From assembly GCA_028698215.1 (NCBI GenBank), contig JAQVDY010000011.1, positions 1-58,034 of the forward strand: 58,034 bases of DNA, in the 5' to 3' direction. This stretch comes from Actinomycetota bacterium (GTDB lineage: Bacteria > Actinomycetota > Humimicrobiia > Humimicrobiales > Humimicrobiaceae). This document shows, in pieces, positions 1 through 7,608 of the stretch. Positions within the stretch are counted from its first letter, which is position 1. Each line of letters starts with the position of its first letter. The notes below the pieces were generated by a model. The model saw only the letters and a program-made list of their open reading frames with translations. It made no database searches and was not told where the DNA came from. Made by a program: the position numbers and the translations under genes.

Positions 1-467
1 ACCATATAAGGAGCCCACTCGTCAGTCCATGCAGTTTCTACATATACAACGTCATAAACACCGGTTCCTGCAACCAGCTCTACGTTCTCTTTAGAATATA
101 CTACAGGAGTAGCAATTCTCTCAATATTAACTGGTACACCTGTGGCCTCAGTAAATTTCTCGAAATAAGGAAGTGTCAGGTCAAAGGTAGAACCAGTTTC
201 CAGAATAGTGTTCAAAGGAGTTTTGTTCTCTATCTCTGGAATATCTGCCAGAGAGAAAGCTTTACCCTCTACAACTTCTTCTGCTGGCTCTTCAGCAGCT
301 GGCTCTTCAGCAGCGGGTTCTTCGGCAGCTGGCTCTTCAGCAGCTGGCTCTTCAGCAGCTGGTTCTTCAGCAGCTGGCTCTTCAGCAGCTGGCTGTTGTG
401 CGCAACCAACGAATGAGAATGTAATTGCTAATGCAACTACAAGCAAGAGAATTAGAAATCTCTTCAT
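1..467 (-). CDS. ABC transporter substrate-binding lipoprotein, N-terminal part (sugar type)
   Basis: Partial gene; the C-terminal part runs off the left edge, about 155 residues visible. The start is the ATG at 467, preceded by GAGG about 7 bases upstream. The first 21 residues are a lipoprotein signal peptide (MKR, hydrophobic run, then FVGC), so Cys22 should be lipidated and the protein anchored outside the membrane. A low-complexity spacer of seven PAAEE units follows. The visible mature part (pattern [14 protein letters not shown], then [16 protein letters not shown] and VYDVVYVET) resembles the N-lobe of family 1 extracellular solute-binding proteins. Function as a sugar importer receptor is inferred; the xylulokinase genes across the divergent gap and the MsmX-type ATPase at 38666-39763 fit that reading. 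Confidence 0.8.
   Translation of the reverse strand, partial: MKRFLILLLVVALAITFSFVGCAQQPAAEEPAAEEPAAEEPAAEEPAAEEPAAEEPAAEEPAEEVVEGKAFSLADIPEIENKTPLNTILETGSTFDLTLPYFEKFTEATGVPVNIERIATPVVYSKENVELVAGTGVYDVVYVETAWTDEWAPYM
276..395 (-). repeat. 15-bp tandem repeat encoding PAAEE linker
   Basis: About eight head-to-tail 15-bp units (consensus ttcagcagctggctc on the plus strand) lie inside the binding-protein gene. Read on the minus strand they give seven exact PAAEE units and one degenerate one. Units differ by one or two silent changes. The product is an acidic, alanine/proline-rich tether between the lipid anchor and the binding domain. Such arrays change copy number easily by slippage. Confidence 0.9.
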
Positions 468-495
468 AGCTCGTTACCTCTTTCTTACGTTTGCA

Positions 496-513
496 ATGTT
501 AAAACCTTAACAT
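496..513. promoter_or_regulatory. Palindrome upstream of binding-protein gene
   Basis: A perfect 7-bp inverted repeat, ATGTTAA-N4-TTAACAT, lies 28 bases upstream of the start codon of the solute-binding protein. Its size and place suit a repressor operator or a small leader hairpin. No regulator is encoded nearby in the window, so assignment is tentative. Confidence 0.3.
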
Positions 514-1410
514 CAGTTTTATTACAATCTAAATAAATAATCCTGTACTTAATATAGCTTATAATTTATCCCACCACCTCCTTCTATGAACAAGGTTGAT
601 ATTCAGCCATTGTTTAAAAACTCACCTCCTAATAGCCTATAGTTATAATCAAAACTTAAAAAACCAAATTTTTCCTAGAATTTGGACCAGCTATTATAAA
701 AGCTAATGTTTTACAGTAAGCAATTTAATCTTTTCAAAGAACTGCTGCCAAATAACTGGCAAAAATTTAATTGAACTTTTTATTTATATGAAACCTTGAA
801 TTATTAAATTAATTGTATCTAATTGAATTTGCGATTGATAATAATTATATTACTTTTATAGTTTAGTAATTTTAATCCCAATATGAGTTGTTTGTCAATT
901 TATTCTTTTATCCCGGGTCTTATATGGTAATAGCAATCTTGGTACTTAAGAGGTTCCCCCGAGCTTTAATATTTAACCTCCCCGCAAATATAATGACTCA
1001 TAACTTTTAACATATTTTCAATATATAGTCAAAAATAATTTCCTATTTTTATTCCAGTCTCCAGCAGCTTGACCCAAATCTCTAATAAATACTCTAGCGA
1101 ATATTTTATGTTTAAAGCATACGGATATTATAAGCCTATTAAAGAAACTTTTAAAGAGAAAACCAGAATTTATTGCACTATTGCATATATTCTAAACATT
1201 TACATGATTGCAGTTCTGCATTTTTTAGGTTCAATTCTCTTTTACCCTTATATGGAAACCATTTAGTAAATATTTTTTAGCCAAAGTGGGAATATTTTGT
1301 AGATTTGAATATGAAACATATGCTGTTATAATATTGCCAATTTAAATGATTTATGGCCGTTAAATATGCCTTTATTTATAGTGAAGCTTTCGAGGGCAAA
1401 AATAAATCAA

Positions 1411-1438
1411 TTGCTAACATTTTAAATTTGTGTAAAAT
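1411..1438 (+). promoter_or_regulatory. Putative promoter of cupin-ALDH-xylulokinase unit
   Basis: TTGCTA, a 16-base spacer and TAAAAT match a housekeeping sigma promoter. Transcription would begin near 1445 and give a leader of about 90 bases before the cupin start. Prediction from sequence only. Confidence 0.45.
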
Positions 1439-1534
1439 CTATTCTGAACCAGGCAGTAAGTAACAACATTGTTCTTTTTTAAACCACTGCCCAAACATGT
1501 ATTAATTATATTTTATATCAGGGAGGTAAACAGA

Positions 1535-1930
1535 ATGAAATATGTAAAAAATATTCAGGATGCAGCCGCAGACCTTGATCCCCGGTCTCTAAGAGACAGG
1601 GTCAAGAATAGGGATAAGGCAGTACTCAGAGATACTTACTATCTGATAAATCCTGAAGACGAAGGCTGTGAATCCAGGAGATTGACTTTAGGACATACCA
1701 CTATCTATCCTACTGGGACTACCACTGGTCATACCCATGATGATATGGAAGAAGTTTATTATGTAGCCATGGGAAAAGGGACCATGGTTGTAGGAGAAGA
1801 CGAGTATGAAATTGAGCAGGGTGACGCCCTGTATGTTCCACCAGGTGTTTTTCACACCACCAAGCAATCCGGAAATCTTCCTTTAATCGTAGTTTGGGTA
1901 ACCTGCAAAATAGACCCTGAAGAAAGATAG
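1535..1930 (+). CDS. Single-domain cupin protein
   Basis: 131 residues from the ATG at 1535, chosen because GGGAGG lies 9 bases upstream; a longer frame reaching back to 1469 lacks such a site. One cupin barrel is visible. Motif 1 contains GHTHDDMEEVYYV (His66, His68 and Glu72 or Glu73 as metal ligands) and motif 2 contains PPGVFHTT (His107). The combination resembles small sugar-isomerase or glucose-6-phosphate-isomerase-type cupins, but the substrate cannot be read from sequence. It leads an apparent operon with an aldehyde dehydrogenase and a xylulokinase, so a role in sugar or sugar-acid conversion is plausible. It could instead be a small-molecule-sensing cupin. Confidence 0.75.
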   Translation: MKYVKNIQDAAADLDPRSLRDRVKNRDKAVLRDTYYLINPEDEGCESRRLTLGHTTIYPTGTTTGHTHDDMEEVYYVAMGKGTMVVGEDEYEIEQGDALYVPPGVFHTTKQSGNLPLIVVWVTCKIDPEER

Positions 1931-1964
1931 TTTCAATAATAAACAATTATAGGGAGCAAATATT

Positions 1965-3407
1965 ATGATAAAAGGACAAATGCTTATTGGAGGTAAATGG
2001 ATTAGCGCCGATAGCGGAGATAAAATTGATGTAGTGAATCCAGCTTTAGGAGAGGTCTTTGCGCAAGTTCCAAAAGCCCACAAAGAAGATATAGATAAAG
2101 CCATAGATGCTGCAAATTCTGCCTTTAAAGCCTGGGCATCATTATCTCCCTTTGCCAGGGGCAATTATTTAAGAAAAGCTAGCCGGCTGGTTGAAGAAAG
2201 AAAAGAAGAAATTGCCAAACTCATGACTCAGGAACAGGGCAAGCCTTTCCAGGAGGCCCTGGGTGAAGTGGAAAAAGGAGCAGATATCTTAACCTATTAT
2301 GCAGAGGAGGGAGAGAGAATCTATGGCAGGATTGTTCCCAATGTAGAACAAGATATGGAGAGCAGGGTAATTTACCAGCCCATTGGAGTAGCAGCTGCCA
2401 TATCCCCCTGGAACTACCCTATCGAGCTACTGGCCTGGAAAATAGGCGGCGCGCTGGCTTCAGGCTGCACCATGATTGCCAAACTTCCCTCCGAAACCCC
2501 GCTATCCCCTCTGGCTTTTGTAAAATGTGTACAGGATGCTGGTGTTCCCGCAGGAGTTATAAATGCAATTACCGGATCAGGTTCTGAAGTTGGACCAATC
2601 CTGTTTGACAGCAAGTTAGTAAAAAAGATAGCTTTCACCGGCTCTACAGATACCGGCAGGCAGGTACTCAGAGGTTGTGTGGATACTTTTAAAAAAGTGT
2701 CTTTGGAGCTGGGGGGAAGCCTTCCTACCATAGTTTGTAAAGACTGTAACCTGGACCAAGCCGTAAAGGGGGCAGTAAGGCGGTCTTTTAGGAACATGGG
2801 GCAAATTTGTATTGCCATTAACCGTATATATGTGGATGAAAATATATATGAGGAATTTATGGAAAAATTTGTGGAAGAAACCAAGAAGTTAACCATTGGC
2901 GATGGTTTAAAGGAAGAAGTTAATCTGGGGCCCATGTGTACTATGGGAGGAGTCAACACCGCTAAACAGCATATAGAAGATGCCCTGGCTAAAGGGGCTA
3001 AGCTGGCTTACGGAGGACACAAACCACAGGGTAAAAAATATGAAAAAGGCTTCTATTTTGAACCTACCATTTTAAGGGATGTAACTCATGATATGCTGGT
3101 TATGCAGGAAGAGACCTTTGGGCCGGTAGTAGGCGTTATGCCTTTCAGCAGCATTGAAGAAGCAGTTGAGCTGGCCAATGATTCTGTATACGGACTGGCA
3201 GCAATAGTATTTACCGAGAGCCTTAGTCTGGCTAATTATTTATCCAAAAATATAGAAGCTGGAAATGTAGCCATCAATAATGTAGATGCCGGAGTATTAT
3301 ATGCACCCTACGGAGGCTGGAAAGACAGTGGATTTGGACATGAACACGGCCCTGAAGGTTTATATGAATACCTCTTAATAAAACATATAAGAGTAAAATA
3401 CCTTTAA
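1965..3407 (+). CDS. NAD(P)-dependent aldehyde dehydrogenase (succinate-semialdehyde/lactaldehyde type)
   Basis: 480 residues, full family length. GGGAG precedes the ATG. Key residues are present: Asn150 in PWNYP, Lys173 in the cofactor site, general base Glu248 in LELGG, and nucleophile Cys282 in GQICIA; the EETFGPV motif follows. The closest recognisable class is the GabD/AldA type that oxidises short aldehydes such as succinate semialdehyde, lactaldehyde or glycolaldehyde to acids. The gene sits 34 bases after the cupin and 14 bases before the xylulokinase, suggesting one unit for carbohydrate catabolism in which an aldehyde fragment is oxidised. Exact substrate unknown. Confidence 0.88.
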   Translation: MIKGQMLIGGKWISADSGDKIDVVNPALGEVFAQVPKAHKEDIDKAIDAANSAFKAWASLSPFARGNYLRKASRLVEERKEEIAKLMTQEQGKPFQEALGEVEKGADILTYYAEEGERIYGRIVPNVEQDMESRVIYQPIGVAAAISPWNYPIELLAWKIGGALASGCTMIAKLPSETPLSPLAFVKCVQDAGVPAGVINAITGSGSEVGPILFDSKLVKKIAFTGSTDTGRQVLRGCVDTFKKVSLELGGSLPTIVCKDCNLDQAVKGAVRRSFRNMGQICIAINRIYVDENIYEEFMEKFVEETKKLTIGDGLKEEVNLGPMCTMGGVNTAKQHIEDALAKGAKLAYGGHKPQGKKYEKGFYFEPTILRDVTHDMLVMQEETFGPVVGVMPFSSIEEAVELANDSVYGLAAIVFTESLSLANYLSKNIEAGNVAINNVDAGVLYAPYGGWKDSGFGHEHGPEGLYEYLLIKHIRVKYL

Positions 3408-3421
3408 ACGAGGGGAGAAAA

Positions 3422-4963
3422 ATGCAAGAACAATATATAATAGGTACCGACATCGGGACTTCGGGCTGTAAGTCAATAATAATAGACAGCAACGGAAAAG
3501 TAGTGGCCTCGGCCATGGAAGAGTACCCTTTGTATACACCCAAGCCGGGCTGGGCGGAACAAGACCCTAATGACTGGTGGGAAGCCACTGCCAAAACCAT
3601 AAGGGCAATAATCAACAACAGCGGTATAGACCCTAAGAACATAAATGGCATCGGCCTTTCCGGCCAGATGCATGGACTGGTAGCTTTAAATAAAGACCAT
3701 CAAGTAGTCAGGCCTGCTTATCTGTGGAATGATCAAAGATCCCACCAGCAATGCCAGGATATTTATGAAGCTGTAGGAGGCAGGGAAGAACTGCTGAAAT
3801 ATACCAATAACAGCATGCTGCCGGGGTATACTGGAGGAAAAATTTTGTGGCTCAAACAGGAAGAGCCGGAAAATTACCAGCAATCGGTAATATTTTTAAA
3901 TCCTAAGGATTATATCAGGTTCAAGCTAACCGGTGAATTCGCTACCGAAGTATCAGATGCTTCAGGAACTGGTTTGTTTGATGTAAAGAATAGAAGGTGG
4001 AGCCATGAATTGCTGCAGATACTGGAGATACCTTTGGAACTATTACCAAAATGTTATGAATCACCAGAAATTAGCGGTTACTTGAGCCAGGAAGCAGCTG
4101 AAGCTACCGGGCTGTTAAAATCAACACCGGTGGCGGGAGGGGGCGGAGATGCGGTAATCCAAACCACCGGAACCGGACTGATAATCGAAGGTATATTGGG
4201 AATAACCCTGGGTACAGCCGGTGTAACTTCTATGGGCCTTAATAACTATACTTTCAACCATACCGGTAATTTCCAGGTATTCTGCAACAATGCTCCCAGT
4301 AAATGGAATATTATGGGAGTTACCCTGGCTGCCGGCGGATCATTTCAGTGGTTTAAGAATATGATGTGCAAATACGAAAACAAGGCAGCAGAAGAAACTG
4401 GCCAGGATGTTTATAAAATCATTGATGAAGCAGTGGAAAAAGAATCTGAACCTGGAAGCAAAGGCTTGGTCTTTCTTCCTTACCTCATAGGCGAAAGATG
4501 CCCTTACCCTGATCCTAATGCCAAAGGTTTGTTTATCGGGGTTACTTTAAGGCACAATCATGAAGACTTTGCCAGAAGCGTAATGGAAGGGGTTACTTTT
4601 AGCCAGAAACAGATCTATGAGCTTATGACAGAAATGGATAAGAACTTGGTGGCCAAAGAAATAAGGGTATCCGGAGGGGGTTCTTCCAGTAAATTATGGA
4701 GACAGATGCTGGCAGACATATTCCAGCTTCCGGTAAAGACAGTCAGTGGAAGCAAGGAAGGCGGGGCTTATGGCGCCGCCCTGGTAGCTGGGACCGGCTG
4801 CGGTATTTGGGATAGTGTAGAGCAGGCTACCGAAGTGATTAAAACCGAAACCGAGGTATTTCCTAACAGCGCTAACCAAAAGATATATGATGAGCTGTTT
4901 GAAATATATAAGAGTCTCTATCCTACTTTAAAGCCTACTTTCGACCGTATGTCAGAAATATAA
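3422..4963 (+). CDS. xylB: Xylulokinase (FGGY family)
   Basis: 513 residues, normal length. It phosphorylates D-xylulose to xylulose 5-phosphate for the pentose phosphate pathway. The N-terminal FGGY fold begins with GTDIGTSGCKS (phosphate loop). SGQMHGLV at residues 80-87 is the hallmark of xylulokinases, WNDQRS follows near 102-107, and the catalytic Asp is Asp243 in GGGGDAV. The C-terminal lobe has VSGGGSSSKLWRQMLADIF. Ribosome binding site is GGGGAG. Last gene of the cupin-aldehyde dehydrogenase unit, followed directly by a terminator. No xylose isomerase gene is visible, so the xylulose source (an alditol or another ketose route) is unclear. Confidence 0.88.
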   Translation: MQEQYIIGTDIGTSGCKSIIIDSNGKVVASAMEEYPLYTPKPGWAEQDPNDWWEATAKTIRAIINNSGIDPKNINGIGLSGQMHGLVALNKDHQVVRPAYLWNDQRSHQQCQDIYEAVGGREELLKYTNNSMLPGYTGGKILWLKQEEPENYQQSVIFLNPKDYIRFKLTGEFATEVSDASGTGLFDVKNRRWSHELLQILEIPLELLPKCYESPEISGYLSQEAAEATGLLKSTPVAGGGGDAVIQTTGTGLIIEGILGITLGTAGVTSMGLNNYTFNHTGNFQVFCNNAPSKWNIMGVTLAAGGSFQWFKNMMCKYENKAAEETGQDVYKIIDEAVEKESEPGSKGLVFLPYLIGERCPYPDPNAKGLFIGVTLRHNHEDFARSVMEGVTFSQKQIYELMTEMDKNLVAKEIRVSGGGSSSKLWRQMLADIFQLPVKTVSGSKEGGAYGAALVAGTGCGIWDSVEQATEVIKTETEVFPNSANQKIYDELFEIYKSLYPTLKPTFDRMSEI

Positions 4964-4971
4964 GCCAATCT

Positions 4972-5005
4972 ACAGGCCATCAGTAAAGCTGGTGGCCTGT
5001 TTTTT
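4972..5005 (+). terminator. Rho-independent terminator after xylB
   Basis: A 12-bp stem (ACAGGCCATCAG paired with CTGGTGGCCTGT, one G-U pair) with a 5-base loop is followed by TTTTTT. It starts 9 bases after the xylB stop codon. Confidence 0.9.
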
Positions 5006-5525
5006 ACCAATAATAAATAGAAACCATTTCCCAGACTACCCCAAGCAAAAACAAGCCCGCAGACAATGATATTATAGTAATAGACATCGTACGGGGCTTA
5101 AATTTATAAAAAGAAAAATATTCTCCATAGCTTAACATCATCAACCTGTAAGCAGTTTCTACTGACACCAAAAAAATAACATCGCCAGGTATGTTTTGGG
5201 CATGCCTAATAGTGCCGGTAAACAAAAAAATAATTATAAAAAACCCAGTTATAAAGCTCATGGGAAGCGTAGTCTTAAGATAACCCAGCCCAAAGTAACC
5301 AAGAGTGGAAAAGAGGTTACCGAAGAAGATTATAAGAAAAATATACAGTGGGGCCATCCCCTGGCTGTACTGGCGTATTCCAAAAAAATTCTGAAGAACC
5401 CTAAATTTATCAATTATGAATAAGGATGGGTTCTGCCAGAAGTAGAAAAACAGGTACCCTGCTAATGCCCCTGCTGAAGCCAGGATTATAGCCAACACCA
5501 GTATCCTGTTATATTTTTTTATCAT
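5004..5525 (-). CDS. Multi-pass membrane protein of unknown function
   Basis: 173 residues with about five hydrophobic segments (roughly 8-28, 58-78, 86-106, 112-130, 148-170). The sequence GYFGLGYLKTTLPMSFITGF is faintly reminiscent of SpoIIM-type membrane proteins, but the family's diagnostic motifs are not evident and I do not assign it. Its start codon overlaps the stop of the upstream HD-GYP gene (ATGA type), implying translational coupling and a partner role with that sensor. Confidence 0.7.
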   Translation of the reverse strand: MIKKYNRILVLAIILASAGALAGYLFFYFWQNPSLFIIDKFRVLQNFFGIRQYSQGMAPLYIFLIIFFGNLFSTLGYFGLGYLKTTLPMSFITGFFIIIFLFTGTIRHAQNIPGDVIFLVSVETAYRLMMLSYGEYFSFYKFKPRTMSITIISLSAGLFLLGVVWEMVSIYYW

Positions 5526-6766
5526 ACCTGCCTTCTGGCTAAAACTTTGATCATAGCCTCCGTAACTTCCTCATCAAATTGGGTTCCTGAATTCTTTTTT
5601 AGCTCCTCAATAGCTTCAGTTTTAGTAAGGGCCCTGGTATAAGGCCTGTCTGTAGTCATAGCATCATAAGAGTCAGCTACACATAAAATTTTAGCAAATA
5701 ATGGTATTTGATTCCCTTTTAGTCCCCGGGGATAGCCGCTGCCATCAATCTTTTCATGATGATACAATATGGCAGAGGCAGCATCCTTTAAGAAAGTTAT
5801 CTCCTTTACAATTTCGTACCCTACTTCTGGATGTTTTTTTACTTCCTGCCAATCTTCTTCACTCAAAACAGTAGGTTTATTTAAAATGGATAAATCAACC
5901 TGTATTTTCCCTATATCATGTAAATTTGCCAGATTCTTAATTATTTCAATATCATATTCATTAAGCTTCATTTCCCTGGCCACCGCCTCGCTGTAAGTAG
6001 CTACTCTTATGGAATGGCCTGCAGTATAGACATCCTTTGCCTCCATTATCTTTACAATCTGTAAAATACTGTTTAACAGAGCTTTCCTTTCCTTGATCCT
6101 TAGAAGATAAGTATACTGTGCAATTATTAGAGGCAGCGATGTAAACAACAGAGTAAAAGGCCCATATGCAGAGTACAAGAAAGATATGGCCAAGGCCATC
6201 AAAGTCAAGAATATATGGAAAGGTATGAGCCAGGCAAAGTTAAAAACCCATATATTTAAGAAATTTGCAGATTCGCTTATAGATATGGCCCCAGTAGTCA
6301 AAGCAGTGTTTAGTATGAAAAATATAAATGCTGATAAGAAAATAACCCCGATATTTTTTGGAGATAGGAAATTATTGCCGGACCGGTCAAACCAAAATTC
6401 AAATATTATGCTGGCCGCAGCAATGGATATAAGGTACTGGCCAGCGTTAAAAAAGTGCTTATAATAAGGAGTTTTCCTTACGAATTCCTTAATATTAAAT
6501 ACTGAAATAATGGTAACCAGGCAGGCAGTAGAAGGACCAAAAAGAATCAGGCTGGCCAAGGTAATACCAAAATTAACTGATACGCTGCCAGTCTTAGGGA
6601 GTGGAGACGAAAGGTTATCTGACACAAATACCAGAAAACCAAACAACCCCACTCCCAACCAGGAAACGCTACGATAGCTTATAATTACATAAACCAACAA
6701 GGCTATGCCAATTATAAACACAGCGTGAACATAGAGCTGTAGAATCAACTTATTAGTTTTGCTCAC
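5522..6766 (-). CDS. Membrane-anchored HD-GYP phosphodiesterase
   Basis: 414 residues from a GTG start with AAAGG 11 bases upstream. The first 220 residues form about six to seven transmembrane segments, probably a membrane sensor. Residues about 230-410 are a complete HD-GYP domain: HDIGK (His283-Asp284), paired His336-His337, and GSGYP at 342-346, followed by DSYDAMTTDRPY. All metal ligands look intact, so active hydrolysis of cyclic di-GMP is expected from knowledge of the family. No GGDEF partner is in the window. It lies downstream of the CpaE-like/HTH/small-peptide genes on the same strand and could be co-transcribed. Confidence 0.88.
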   Translation of the reverse strand: MSKTNKLILQLYVHAVFIIGIALLVYVIISYRSVSWLGVGLFGFLVFVSDNLSSPLPKTGSVSVNFGITLASLILFGPSTACLVTIISVFNIKEFVRKTPYYKHFFNAGQYLISIAAASIIFEFWFDRSGNNFLSPKNIGVIFLSAFIFFILNTALTTGAISISESANFLNIWVFNFAWLIPFHIFLTLMALAISFLYSAYGPFTLLFTSLPLIIAQYTYLLRIKERKALLNSILQIVKIMEAKDVYTAGHSIRVATYSEAVAREMKLNEYDIEIIKNLANLHDIGKIQVDLSILNKPTVLSEEDWQEVKKHPEVGYEIVKEITFLKDAASAILYHHEKIDGSGYPRGLKGNQIPLFAKILCVADSYDAMTTDRPYTRALTKTEAIEELKKNSGTQFDEEVTEAMIKVLARRQV

Positions 6767-6835
6767 TAGTTTTGTTTACCTTTTAATTCAAATATAAAAA
6801 ATTATACCAAAACAAGGCGATTTAATATAATCTTT

Positions 6836-6907
6836 CTACCATCTTACTGTAGAGCAAATACCAACCAATGATCCTAATACGATCAATACTCTCATTAACT
6901 TCTTCAT
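6836..6907 (-). CDS. Small hydrophobic peptide, copy 2 (23 aa)
   Basis: Reading frame MKKLMRVLIVLGSLVGICST followed by VRW. A GGAGG site lies 8 bases upstream of the ATG. Lys2, Lys3 and Arg6 are followed by a hydrophobic stretch from residue 7 to 17, so it may insert in the membrane or act as a secreted or signalling peptide. It is identical in DNA and protein to the copy at 6943-7014. No family is recognised. The gene is too short for usual gene finders. Confidence 0.65.
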   Translation of the reverse strand: MKKLMRVLIVLGSLVGICSTVRW

Positions 6908-6942
6908 TGTTTTCACCTCCCTTTCTTTTTTAAATATCTTTT

Positions 6943-7014
6943 CTACCATCTTACTGTAGAGCAAATACCAACCAATGATCCTAATACGATCAATACTCTC
7001 ATTAACTTCTTCAT
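6943..7014 (-). CDS. Small hydrophobic peptide, copy 1 (23 aa)
   Basis: Upstream member of the tandem pair, with the same 23 residues and the same GGAGGTGAAAACA leader. A longer overlapping frame (7060 back to 6836) exists in another register, but it has no better ribosome binding site and cuts across both copies, so the short frame is preferred. It follows the 52-residue membrane protein by 32 bases and is probably in the same transcript. Confidence 0.65.
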   Translation of the reverse strand: MKKLMRVLIVLGSLVGICSTVRW

Positions 7015-7046
7015 TGTTTTCACCTCCTCCTTTAAACTTATCGCTG

Positions 7047-7205
7047 TTAACCACTTTCATACCAGGCTTTCAAAATATGTAGATATTCCACTATTTGGTC
7101 AAAAAAGATCAGAACCAGTATAGTTATTATTAGTATCAATATTATAAAAATAGATGCTTTTTCCCAAAAGGTAAGGCCTCTTTTTTCCTTATTATCCCCT
7201 TTCAT
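7047..7205 (-). CDS. Small single-span membrane protein (52 aa)
   Basis: A 52-residue frame starting MKGDNKEKRG, with a charged N-terminus, one transmembrane helix (residues about 17-35, FIILILIITILVLIFF core) and a short tail ending KAWYESG. The ATG has GGGGAG 6 bases upstream. It sits 9 bases after the double-HTH gene, so it is part of that operon. No family recognised; size and topology fit an accessory subunit or a small regulator of a membrane machine. Confidence 0.7.
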   Translation of the reverse strand: MKGDNKEKRGLTFWEKASIFIILILIITILVLIFFDQIVEYLHILKAWYESG

Positions 7206-7214
7206 ATCACTCCC

Positions 7215-7607
7215 CTAAATGCTTTTCTGGGTCCTTCTTTCAATAAACTCTTCAATACTGCTCTGGGGAATTCTCCAGGAACTCCTCCCTTCTCTTATCT
7301 TGAACCCCTTAAGGTCTCCGGTTTTTAAAAGACTCCAAATATTATCCACGGAAAGTTTCAAAATTTTTGCTACCTGTTCTGCAGTATATAGGACAGGAGC
7401 TTCTTCTCCGGCTGGTGAGGCTAATTCCTCTTTTCCTATAAAGTTATTCAAGAATTCCTCTAAATCAGTTTCATTTATCCTTATGGCTTTACCCAGCCTT
7501 ATAGCTGGTAATTTTTTCAACATGACCATTCTTATTATCTCTGATTCACTAATCCCCACTAGCTCCGATACTTCACTGATGGTATATAATTTTTTTTCCT
7601 GTTCCAT
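7215..7607 (-). CDS. Protein with two tandem excisionase/MerR-type HTH domains
   Basis: 130 residues. Two winged-helix HTH_17-like modules are visible, residues about 7-55 (YTISEVSELVGISESEIIRM, then RLGKAIRINETDLEEFL) and about 73-125 (YTAEQVAKILKLSVDNIWSL, then GRSSWRIPQSSIEEFIE). Such modules are found in phage excisionases and small DNA-binding regulators. There is no phage or integrase nearby. The start lies directly after the stop of the CpaE-like ATPase, indicating coupling. The two domains could bind paired sites or bridge DNA; autoregulation through the upstream palindrome at 8749-8780 is possible but unproven. Confidence 0.82.
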   Translation of the reverse strand: MEQEKKLYTISEVSELVGISESEIIRMVMLKKLPAIRLGKAIRINETDLEEFLNNFIGKEELASPAGEEAPVLYTAEQVAKILKLSVDNIWSLLKTGDLKGFKIREGRSSWRIPQSSIEEFIERRTQKSI

Positions 7608-7608
7608 T

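Larger units (their letters stand above)
468..1534. other. Long non-coding divergent intergenic region
   Basis: About 1.07 kb of AT-rich sequence between the start of the binding-protein gene and the start of the cupin gene. I see no convincing protein gene: the longest frame (1069-1266) begins at TTG with no clear ribosome binding site. The region holds the promoters of both divergent units, a palindrome near 496-513, two strong ribosome-binding-like GGAGG stretches on the minus strand near 571-583 and 622-630, and a GC-richer island around 910-985. It may carry a long leader or an unrecognised RNA. Confidence 0.6.
6833..7027 (-). repeat. 88-bp perfect direct repeat carrying two identical mini-genes
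   Basis: Positions 6833-6920 and 6940-7027 are identical over 88 bases, with a period of 107. Each copy contains a full ribosome binding site (GGAGGTGAAAACA) and a 23-codon reading frame with its stop. The 19-base spacer between copies is different sequence. This is a recent, whole-gene tandem duplication rather than simple repeat noise. Confidence 0.95.

Noticed and set aside
276-395. Short tandem array that could be read as a CRISPR
   Set aside because: Units are 15 bp without spacers and lie in frame within a lipoprotein gene.
208-510. Plus-strand frame of about 100 codons with SSAAG repeats
   Set aside because: It is the antisense reading of the PAAEE-encoding repeat in the lipoprotein gene; no ribosome binding site and no independent evidence.
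1069-1266. 65-codon frame in the long intergenic region
   Set aside because: TTG start without a ribosome binding site, AT-driven composition and no recognisable motif.
6836-7060. 74-codon frame crossing both mini-gene copies
   Set aside because: It runs in a different register, lacks a better start signal and ignores the duplicated ribosome binding sites; the 23-codon frames explain the repeat better.
7215-7607. Phage excisionase marking an integrated element
   Set aside because: No integrase, attachment repeats, tRNA target or phage genes; two HTH copies suggest a regulator.
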